This document shows positions 1 to 5,925 of a DNA stretch of 7,512 bases, in pieces. The position numbers and the translations under genes are program-made. The notes under the pieces are model-generated. The model saw nothing but the letters and a program-made list of their open reading frames with translations. It was not told the DNA's origin and did no database searches. Positions within the stretch are counted from its first letter, which is position 1; each line of letters begins with the position of its first letter. The DNA lies in NCBI GenBank assembly GCA_041846495.1, contig JBGZEX010000025.1, forward strand, positions 1 to 7,512. The letters run 5' to 3'. This DNA comes from JBGZEX01 sp041846495 (GTDB lineage: Bacteria; Bacteroidota; Bacteroidia; Bacteroidales; Marinifilaceae).

Positions 1-2046
1 CATTATACCGTCTTGGAAAACGACGGTTCGTCTATTGTAAAATACAGTTATAAAACCGGGAAAAATGCAGGAACCGTTCTCGACATATCGAAAGCCGACG
101 GAAGTAAAATACGCAGATTTCAAAGCTATAGCTTCAATGCGGACGAAACGAAAATATTGCTGACTACGGAAGTACGTCCCATATACAGACGCTCTTTTAC
201 CGCCCGCTATTATATATACGATATAAAAAACAACGAAATCAAACCCCTTTCGGAAGGAGGCCCTCAACAGGTTGCAACTTTTTCTCCCGACGGAAGGAGA
301 ATCGCATTCGTTCGGAACAACAACATCTTCATACACGATATGCGCTACGGTTCGGAACTTCAGATTACCAGCGACGGGGAAAGAAATAAAATCATAAACG
401 GTATTCCCGACTGGGTTTACGAAGAGGAATTTTCCTTCAATAGAGCTTTCGAATGGGCTCCCGACGGCTCCGCTTTGGCCTATATCAAATTCGACGAATC
501 AGAGGTGAAGGAATACGAAATGCAGATATTCGAAGGACAACATCCTGCCGTACGAAAGAATGCGCTATACCCTTCCGTATACCGCTATAAATATCCCAAA
601 GCCGGAGAGAAAAATTCCGAGATATCCGTATGCGTATACGATATAAAAGACAAAATCACCATGAATATGGATTTGGGCACGAATAAGGATATATACGTAC
701 CGAGAATACAATGGACTGGAAATCCCAAAAAATTGGCCATCATGAGGTTGAATCGCCACCAGAATCATTTGGAAATCCTTGTGGCAAATGCCAAAACCGG
801 GAAAACCGTTTCCATATACGAAGAAAAGAACAAATGCTATATTGCGGAAAGCAATTTCGATAATTTACAATTCCTCGAAGGGAATAAAGGTTTCGTATTC
901 ACCAGCGAGAAAAACGGATATATGCATATCTACCGTTTCGATATGAATGGTAAACAAGTGAAAGAAGTCACTCCCGGAGCATACGATATAAAAGAATTTT
1001 ACGGATACGATTCCGCCTCCAAACGCTATTTCTATTCTTCTTATGAAGTATCGCCCGTAGAAAAACACATATATTCCATCGACGAAAAAGGGAATAAACG
1101 CAAACTGTCGAGTCTGCCCGGATGGCATTCTGCCGATTTCAGCAGGAATTTCAAATATTGGGTACATCGATACTCCAATATAAATACGCCTCCGGTAACG
1201 GAAATATGTAACGGCAAAGGCAAAACCATCCGTCTATTGACCGATAACTCCGAACTCAAGGAAACCGCACGAAAATACGGAATTACCACCAAAGAATTCA
1301 TTGAAATTCCGGCAGCGGACGGTAAAACGATGTTGAATGCATGGATACTCAAACCGGCGAATTTCGATGCATCGAAACGCTATCCCGTGGTAATCAATCA
1401 ATACAGCGGACCGGAATCCCAGCAGGTCAAAAACGAATGGGAAATAGATTTTTGGAATTACCTTGCACAGGAAGGGTATATCGTCGTTACCGTAGACCCC
1501 CGGGGAACGGGTGGCCGAGGCGAAGCTTTCAGAAAATGTACCTATCTGCGGCTCGGCGATATCGAAAGCAGCGATTTGATAGCATCCGGGAAATGGTTAA
1601 GCGAACAACCTTATGTAGATCCCGCCAAAATCGGGATATGGGGATGGAGCTACGGGGGATTCATGGCTTCTCTCTGCATATTGAAAGGAAATGACGTATT
1701 CTCCACGGCCATAGCCATAGCTCCGGTAACCAATTTCAAATATTACGACACCGTATATACCGAAAGGTTTATGCGCACCCCCGGGGAAAATCCCGAAGGA
1801 TACGAAAAATACTCCCCGTTGAACTGGGCTTCGCATCTCAAAGGCAATTTGCTTCTATGCCATGGAACGGCCGACGACAACGTACACATACAGAATACAT
1901 ACGAATTATCCGAACGCCTCGTTCAAGCCGGGAAGCAATTCGACATGGCCGTATATCTCAACCGTAACCATAGCATATACGGTGGAATGACCACATTGCA
2001 GTTATACCATAAATTCGTAAAATATCTGAACGAACATCTGAAATAA
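1..2046 (+). CDS. Dipeptidyl peptidase IV (family S9B), 5' end cut by window edge
   Basis: Serine exopeptidase that removes X-Pro or X-Ala dipeptides from peptide N-termini, expected in the periplasm or on the outer membrane. The frame is open from base 1 (HYTV precedes the first possible start, a TTG at 13, which is internal), so the signal peptide and roughly the first 40-50 residues lie outside; 681 residues are visible against about 720-730 in the family. Numbering from base 1, residues 1 to about 435 form the beta-propeller domain, carrying the paired-Glu motif DWVYEEE (E141-143) that binds the substrate N-terminus. The alpha/beta-hydrolase domain follows: oxyanion Tyr468 (QYSGP), nucleophile Ser550 in GWSYGG, pocket tyrosines 582 and 586 in YYDTVYTER, Asp625 in HGTADDN and His657 in NRNHS. 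The Glu motif and the YYDxVYTER pocket favour DPP IV over prolyl tripeptidyl peptidase. All catalytic residues are present. pepD starts 20 bases downstream, probably in the same operon. Confidence 0.93.
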   Translation, partial: HYTVLENDGSSIVKYSYKTGKNAGTVLDISKADGSKIRRFQSYSFNADETKILLTTEVRPIYRRSFTARYYIYDIKNNEIKPLSEGGPQQVATFSPDGRRIAFVRNNNIFIHDMRYGSELQITSDGERNKIINGIPDWVYEEEFSFNRAFEWAPDGSALAYIKFDESEVKEYEMQIFEGQHPAVRKNALYPSVYRYKYPKAGEKNSEISVCVYDIKDKITMNMDLGTNKDIYVPRIQWTGNPKKLAIMRLNRHQNHLEILVANAKTGKTVSIYEEKNKCYIAESNFDNLQFLEGNKGFVFTSEKNGYMHIYRFDMNGKQVKEVTPGAYDIKEFYGYDSASKRYFYSSYEVSPVEKHIYSIDEKGNKRKLSSLPGWHSADFSRNFKYWVHRYSNINTPPVTEICNGKGKTIRLLTDNSELKETARKYGITTKEFIEIPAADGKTMLNAWILKPANFDASKRYPVVINQYSGPESQQVKNEWEIDFWNYLAQEGYIVVTVDPRGTGGRGEAFRKCTYLRLGDIESSDLIASGKWLSEQPYVDPAKIGIWGWSYGGFMASLCILKGNDVFSTAIAIAPVTNFKYYDTVYTERFMRTPGENPEGYEKYSPLNWASHLKGNLLLCHGTADDNVHIQNTYELSERLVQAGKQFDMAVYLNRNHSIYGGMTTLQLYHKFVKYLNEHLK

Positions 2047-2066
2047 ATCACATAAAACTTAATGAA

Positions 2067-3530
2067 ATGAGTAAAGAACTGGAAAAATTACAACCCCGTG
2101 AAGTATGGGAAAACTTTTATAAACTCACACAGGTACCCCGTCCTTCGAATCACGAGGAAAAAGCCCGTAAATTCATGCTCGAATGGGCCAAGGAACATCA
2201 TGTGGAGGCTAAAAAGGATAAAGCGGGCAATATCATTATGAGTAAACCGGCCGCCAAAGGTATGGAAAACCGTAAGGGCATCATCCTTCAGGCTCATCTC
2301 GATATGGTGCCACAGAAAAACGAAGACGTAGCTCATAAGTTCGAAACCGACCCCATACAGGCTTATGTCGACGGCGAATGGGTAAAAGCCAAAGGTACTA
2401 CATTGGGAGCCGACAACGGAATAGGCGTAGCCTCCGCAATGGGCATACTCGCTTCCGATACCATCCAACACGGACCCATAGAAGTTCTGATTACCGCTAC
2501 GGAGGAAACCGGAATGGACGGAGCCAACGGACTTAAACCCGGCGTATTAAAAGGCGATATCCTCCTCAACCTCGATTCCGAAACCGAAGGGGAATTATAC
2601 GTAGGATGTGCGGGAGGTATAGATGCTTCCGTAAAATTTGTCTACGACGAAAAGGATACCCCCGAAGATTACGTTGCCTACAGGATCGCCGTAAAAAATC
2701 TTAAGGGCGGACATTCCGGCATGGATATTAATCTCGGCAGAGGAAACTCCAATAAAATACTGTCCCGTTTCATAAAAACTTATGCGGGAAGTCTGAAGAT
2801 GCGTATCGCCTCCATAGATGGCGGCTCTTTGAGGAATGCCATCCCGCGCGAATCCTTCGCCACAATCGCTCTTCCCAAAAATAAAATAGAGGCATTGGAA
2901 AATGCCATAAAAAAGGCAGAGGCCATATACAGAGCGGAAATTATCGAAAAAGATCCGGAACTCAGTCTTTCGATAGAGAAAACGAAACTTCCCAAAAAAG
3001 TCATGTCTCCCGGTTTTCAGAAAAAATTCGTCAATGCTCTGATTGCATGTCCCAACGGCCCCGTACGCATGATCGATTCCATGCCGGATACGGTAGAAAC
3101 CTCCAATAATATGGCTATCGTAAAAGCCGGGAAAGGAGAAGCCGTCGTGTACACGCTGGTACGCTCTTCCGTGGAATCCGCAAAAGAAGCCCTCACGCAA
3201 AACATCGAAGCGGTATTCGAACTCGCCGGTGCCGACACCATCGAATTCCTCGGAGGCTATCCGGGGTGGAATCCCAATCCCTCCTCTCCCATCCTCTCGG
3301 AGATGCGCACGATTTACAAAAAAATGTTCGGTAAAATGCCGGATATAAAGGCCGTGCATGCCGGTTTGGAATGCGGTATCTTAGGAGCGAATTATCCCCA
3401 TTGGGATATGATTTCCTTCGGACCCACCATCAAACACCCGCATTCTCCGGACGAAAAGGTAAATATCGAATCCGTAAAAAAATTCTGGGACTTCCTGCTC
3501 GAAATTTTAAAGAATGCACCGGAAAAATAA
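2067..3530 (+). CDS. pepD: Cytosolic dipeptidase, aminoacyl-histidine dipeptidase type (M20C)
   Basis: Two-metal peptidase that splits dipeptides, including Xaa-His, in the cytosol. The 487-residue length is normal for the family and no signal peptide is seen. Motifs in order: QAHLDMVPQ with metal His77 and Asp79; GADNG with bridging Asp116; ATEETG with catalytic Glu146 and metal Glu147; LNLDSE with metal Asp170; GGHSGMDIN with His216 at the start of the lid domain (about 206-390); and KHPHSPDE with metal His459 near the C-terminus. All expected ligands are present, so it should be active. ATG 2067 is chosen because the protein then begins as family members do and is preceded by an A-rich leader. 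An ATG at 2062 opens only a two-codon frame (ATG AAA TGA). It lies 20 bases after the dipeptidyl peptidase IV stop and is closed by a terminator, so the two are probably co-transcribed. The exact substrate range cannot be read from sequence. Confidence 0.95.
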   Translation: MSKELEKLQPREVWENFYKLTQVPRPSNHEEKARKFMLEWAKEHHVEAKKDKAGNIIMSKPAAKGMENRKGIILQAHLDMVPQKNEDVAHKFETDPIQAYVDGEWVKAKGTTLGADNGIGVASAMGILASDTIQHGPIEVLITATEETGMDGANGLKPGVLKGDILLNLDSETEGELYVGCAGGIDASVKFVYDEKDTPEDYVAYRIAVKNLKGGHSGMDINLGRGNSNKILSRFIKTYAGSLKMRIASIDGGSLRNAIPRESFATIALPKNKIEALENAIKKAEAIYRAEIIEKDPELSLSIEKTKLPKKVMSPGFQKKFVNALIACPNGPVRMIDSMPDTVETSNNMAIVKAGKGEAVVYTLVRSSVESAKEALTQNIEAVFELAGADTIEFLGGYPGWNPNPSSPILSEMRTIYKKMFGKMPDIKAVHAGLECGILGANYPHWDMISFGPTIKHPHSPDEKVNIESVKKFWDFLLEILKNAPEK

Positions 3531-3558
3531 AATCCGGGTATGAAACCGGATATCATAT

Positions 3559-3594
3559 CCCCTCTTGCCGTATATGCCGCAAGGGGGGTATATT
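3559..3594 (+). terminator. Intrinsic terminator after pepD
   Basis: The arms 3559-3568 (CCCCTCTTGC) and 3579-3588 (GCAAGGGGGG) form a ten-pair stem with one G-U pair and a ten-base loop, followed by TATATTTT. A smaller perfect six-pair hairpin stands just before it (ATCCGG 3532-3537, CCGGAT 3546-3551). The T-rich tail is interrupted, but position and stem strength fit the end of the peptidase operon. Confidence 0.75.
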
Positions 3595-3654
3595 TTAATA
3601 TGCATAAGAAACACCTGCCGATTCGAATAAAAATCGAGAATATCGTCCGGTAAA

Positions 3655-3685
3655 TTTGATCGGAAGAAAATTTCCGCTATATTTG
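3655..3685 (+). promoter_or_regulatory. Bacteroides-type promoter for tRNA-Glu
   Basis: A -33 element TTTG (3655-3658) and a full match to the -7 consensus TAnnTTTG (TATATTTG, 3678-3685) are separated by 19 bases, the spacing known for the primary sigma factor of Bacteroidetes. The tRNA begins 13 bases after the -7 element, so the 5' leader should be only a few bases long. The spacer contains a short inverted repeat, CGGAA (3661-3665) and TTCCG (3672-3676). Confidence 0.8.
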
Positions 3686-3698
3686 CACAATCGAACAG

Positions 3699-3770
3699 GG
3701 CGCGTTCTTCTAACGGTTAGGAAACCTGCCTCTCACGCAGGTAATAGCAGTTCGATTCTGCTACGCGCTA
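3699..3770 (+). tRNA. tRNA-Glu, anticodon CUC
   Basis: A complete 72-base cloverleaf. Acceptor arms are 3699-3705 and 3763-3769 (GGCGCGT with ACGCGCT, first pair a G-U), discriminator A at 3770. The D stem is TTCT 3708-3711 with GGAA 3720-3723. The anticodon stem CCTGC/GCAGG (3725-3729, 3737-3741) encloses the loop CTCTCAC, placing anticodon CTC at 3732-3734, which reads GAG. The variable region is four bases, and the T arm is AGCAG-TTCGATT-CTGCT (3746-3762). CCA is not encoded and must be added after transcription. With C at position 34 it is not expected to be modified by MnmE, whose target is U34. It has its own promoter and is a lone tRNA, convergent with the porin gene. Confidence 0.95.
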
Positions 3771-3837
3771 CTTCCCTCCCCCCGTCGTTTAAGCTATAAT
3801 TTTCAAACATAACTTACGGTTTCAAAATCCGGATACG

Positions 3838-3880
3838 AAAAATGCCGTGTCCCATATCTTCGGAAACACGGCAAGATATG
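3838..3880 (-). terminator. Intrinsic terminator of the porin gene, with an overlapping alternative hairpin
   Basis: Read on the minus strand, 3872-3866 (GCCGTGT) pairs perfectly with 3850-3844 (ACACGGC) and is followed by ATTTTTCG (T-run at 3842-3838), an intrinsic terminator starting 22 bases after the porin stop codon. A second perfect stem of eight pairs (3880-3873 CATATCTT with 3860-3853 AAGATATG) is interleaved with it, so the two stems should compete. On the plus strand the same region lacks a good T-run, so it is a poor terminator for the tRNA transcript. Confidence 0.7.
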
Positions 3881-3894
3881 TATGAAAATTCTAT

Positions 3895-5109
3895 TCAATA
3901 AATAGGAAGCGTGTATACAAATCCCAAACAAATCCTGTGCTTATTCGTATCGGGAAGCGTAGCTGCCTTATCCGTATATTTATAAGACCTTCCGATATAA
4001 TTCAGGAAAAAATGCAGGTTCGAATTTTCCATAGGATAATATTCCACTCCTCCTATATAACCGTAAGAATTCCGGTATTTCCCCTTTTCGATATCTACGA
4101 AACTATTCACATTCTCTGCTTTAGAGGCCGACCATTTTTCAGCCACCGAGGCCGTTTCGAACATAGCTTTTGTAAAAACCTTCCAATTGTCGGTTATACT
4201 GTAGTTTACTTTGGCGATAAAAGAGAGATAACCGACATTCAACATATTTCCTTCCCTTAACCTGTTCCCGTTATTTTCATGGTGTTTTGAAAGGATTTCC
4301 GACATGATGCCTTTTCTGTCGATATCTTCCTTAGAATACAAGGCATCGAAATACACATCCCATTTTTCGGATTTCAAGCCGTTTCCCAAAGCGATATAAT
4401 ACATTTTATGAGATTTGGCTTCATTCAATAAAGAAACCGACCATCTGGTATAAATCCGAGTTCCCGAAAACTCGAATCCTCCGTTCCAATTAAGGGTATA
4501 TACAAAATGAGCCTTGGCCGGTTCTATTCCGGGAACGGGACCATAAGTGGCCTCATGGCTCCTGTCGGAAGCATTCATTATCTGGAACTGAAATTGGTGA
4601 GCCGCATCAATATCCCATGCCAGTTTCAACCCGGTCATAAAACATGTGATATAATCTCCCATATCGCTGAATTCGTATACTTCATGCGGATACATGTCGT
4701 ATTCTATTCCTCCGTATGCAGCACTGTGTTTTCCTACGAACATATTCAATCTTTCGCCTAAACGCAAACCTATCCCCGCCACATCGAGAGAGTTGGGAAG
4801 ATTATCCGGATTGGCACCGGAATGATTGGAGCGGTTCAATCGCTGACGATAGGCATAAGATAACCATTCGTTAATATTTCCGTTAGCGGATATTCTGATA
4901 TCCCGGAAATGAAATTTCGAATCGGTAAATCCGTCGTCGAAATACCCGTTGAAACCTCCCTGCAAATTAAGATAAAGATTGAAACGATTCGTCCTCTTTT
5001 CTATCCTGCTTACCCGCTCGTAAAGGGAAATATCGGTCTTTTCTTTTTGGGCTTTCAGGGGAATTATCCCCATAAAAGCCCATACCATCACACATAAAAA
5101 CTTATTCAT
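3895..5109 (-). CDS. OprO/OprP-like outer-membrane porin
   Basis: Probable outer-membrane beta-barrel channel of the phosphate-selective porin O/P family. The 404-residue product begins with a signal peptide (MNK, hydrophobic core FLCVMVWAFMGII, likely cut after LKA at 20). A short charged helical stretch follows (about 27-42, SLYERVSRIEKR), then barrel sequence with alternating aromatic strands. Family-like stretches are NINEWLSYAYRQRLNR (78-93) and GKHSAAYGGIEYDMYP (126-141) followed by YEFSD. The chain ends in GFVYTLPIY, with the terminal aromatic residue usual for outer-membrane barrels. Phosphate specificity is only the family name; the substrate here is unknown. Start ATG at 5109-5107, stop TGA at 3897-3895. 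It lies 50 bases downstream of the DJ-1 family gene on the same strand, has a promoter match of its own and ends at a terminator hairpin. Confidence 0.85.
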   Translation of the reverse strand: MNKFLCVMVWAFMGIIPLKAQKEKTDISLYERVSRIEKRTNRFNLYLNLQGGFNGYFDDGFTDSKFHFRDIRISANGNINEWLSYAYRQRLNRSNHSGANPDNLPNSLDVAGIGLRLGERLNMFVGKHSAAYGGIEYDMYPHEVYEFSDMGDYITCFMTGLKLAWDIDAAHQFQFQIMNASDRSHEATYGPVPGIEPAKAHFVYTLNWNGGFEFSGTRIYTRWSVSLLNEAKSHKMYYIALGNGLKSEKWDVYFDALYSKEDIDRKGIMSEILSKHHENNGNRLREGNMLNVGYLSFIAKVNYSITDNWKVFTKAMFETASVAEKWSASKAENVNSFVDIEKGKYRNSYGYIGGVEYYPMENSNLHFFLNYIGRSYKYTDKAATLPDTNKHRICLGFVYTLPIY

Positions 5110-5139
5110 ACCTTTGCATCGCTTTTAAATTGAAAGCTG

Positions 5140-5167
5140 CAAAGATAATATTATAAATGTTAATAAA
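5140..5167 (-). promoter_or_regulatory. Probable promoter of the porin gene
   Basis: On the minus strand TATCTTTG (plus coordinates 5147-5140) is a full match to the Bacteroides -7 consensus TAnnTTTG, 30 bases before the porin ATG. The upstream element is weak: the nearest TTTG-like tetramer is TTTA at 5167-5164, with only 16 bases between. A ten-base palindrome ATAATATTAT (5145-5154) overlaps the -7 element. The promoter overlaps the 3' end of the DJ-1 family gene, which ends at 5160. Confidence 0.55.
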
Positions 5168-5711
5168 GCATCCCTTCGGCTACTTCTTTTGCATTTTTGG
5201 AATCGGTCAGTATTTCCAAAATCGTCAAACCGAATCCGGGAGCAAAAGCAGGTCCTTTTGCCGTTATCAGGTTTTCATCGGCCACGACTCCGTCATTCAC
5301 TACATCCGCCTCCTCGATGTAATCCTCGAAACCGGGATAAGTGGTTAGAGTAGCCTTTCCGCTTAGTTTCAATTTACTCAAGACAAGCCCGGGAGCGGCA
5401 CATATGGCAGCCACATAACCTCCGGCGTCGTAATGCTCCTGCAACATGGCAATCAATCCGGAATGCTTTGCCAGGTTCTCGGCTCCGGGAAGCCCTCCGG
5501 GCAATACCATACAAAGAATATCCTGCTTATCCGTCTTATCAAACATAACATCCGCTCTTATCCCTATTCCATGCGCACCTTTCACTTCGTCGGAAGCCAT
5601 AACAGACACTGTTTTCACATCCAATCCCCCTCTTCTCAATATATCGATGACCGTCACCGCTTCCATTTCTTCAAAACCGTCTGCCAAAAACACATATACA
5701 CTCTTCTTCAT
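5160..5711 (-). CDS. DJ-1/PfpI family protein (YajL/DJ-1 subgroup)
   Basis: A single-domain, 183-residue cytosolic flavodoxin-fold protein of normal family length. The N-terminal strand and GFEEME motif carry the conserved acidic residue Glu17 (equivalent to Glu18 of human DJ-1). PGG (71-73) forms the usual turn, and the nucleophile elbow AAICAAPG places the reactive cysteine at 104. The position of human His126 is Tyr125 here (TTYPGF). Family members have been assigned glyoxalase, protein or nucleotide deglycase, chaperone and oxidative-stress roles; the deglycase role is disputed and none can be chosen from sequence. ATG at 5711-5709 is preceded by an A/T-rich leader. The porin gene follows after 50 bases with no terminator between, so transcription may continue into it. 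Confidence 0.9.
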   Translation of the reverse strand: MKKSVYVFLADGFEEMEAVTVIDILRRGGLDVKTVSVMASDEVKGAHGIGIRADVMFDKTDKQDILCMVLPGGLPGAENLAKHSGLIAMLQEHYDAGGYVAAICAAPGLVLSKLKLSGKATLTTYPGFEDYIEEADVVNDGVVADENLITAKGPAFAPGFGLTILEILTDSKNAKEVAEGMLY

Positions 5712-5744
5712 AATTCATATTTTTTAAACAATTTATATTCGATA

Positions 5745-5774
5745 TAAAATTAATCATATTTAAGTAAAAACAAA
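5745..5774 (-). promoter_or_regulatory. Possible promoter of the DJ-1 family gene
   Basis: On the minus strand TTTG (plus coordinates 5774-5771) and TAATTTTA (5752-5745, seven of eight to TAnnTTTG when the two free positions are counted as matches) are 18 bases apart and lie 34 bases before the ATG. The surrounding sequence is very A/T-rich, so chance matches are likely. Confidence 0.4.
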
Positions 5775-5869
5775 ATTTATTCTCCTAAAACCTCCCATGC
5801 GGATTCAATAGGCAGAGAAAATATCTCAATTACCGACGATAATAATTCAACTTCATATCTTTCCGTACT

Positions 5870-5901
5870 ATTGGAAAACTGAAAAATTCTGGTGACCTTT
5901 G
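5870..5901 (+). promoter_or_regulatory. Possible promoter of mnmE
   Basis: GACCTTTG (5894-5901) matches TAnnTTTG except at the first base. ATTG (5870-5873) lies 20 bases before it as a possible -33 element. The predicted leader to ATG 5926 would be about 20 bases and A-rich (CAAATAATAAATACG), as is usual in Bacteroidetes genes without a Shine-Dalgarno site. No better match was found between the two divergent genes. Confidence 0.35.
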
Positions 5902-5925
5902 TCTTCGTACCAAATAATAAATACG

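Noticed and set aside
13..15. TTG as the start of the dipeptidyl peptidase gene
   Set aside because: The frame is open to base 1 and the residues before it (HYTV) fit the family, so the true start is upstream of the window.
2595..3359. A 254-codon open frame on the minus strand opposite pepD
   Set aside because: It lies wholly within pepD, whose motifs are complete. The antisense product has no recognisable domain and a composition typical of shadow frames (many Phe, Tyr, Gly, His).
3540..3653. A 37-residue frame starting nine bases after pepD
   Set aside because: It runs through the terminator hairpin and ends just before the tRNA promoter, with no leader or homology that I recognise. Chance is the simpler reading.
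5899..5901. TTG as the start of mnmE
   Set aside because: It lies in or next to the likely -7 element, adds nine residues not seen in the family, and an ATG at 5926 gives the standard N-terminus.
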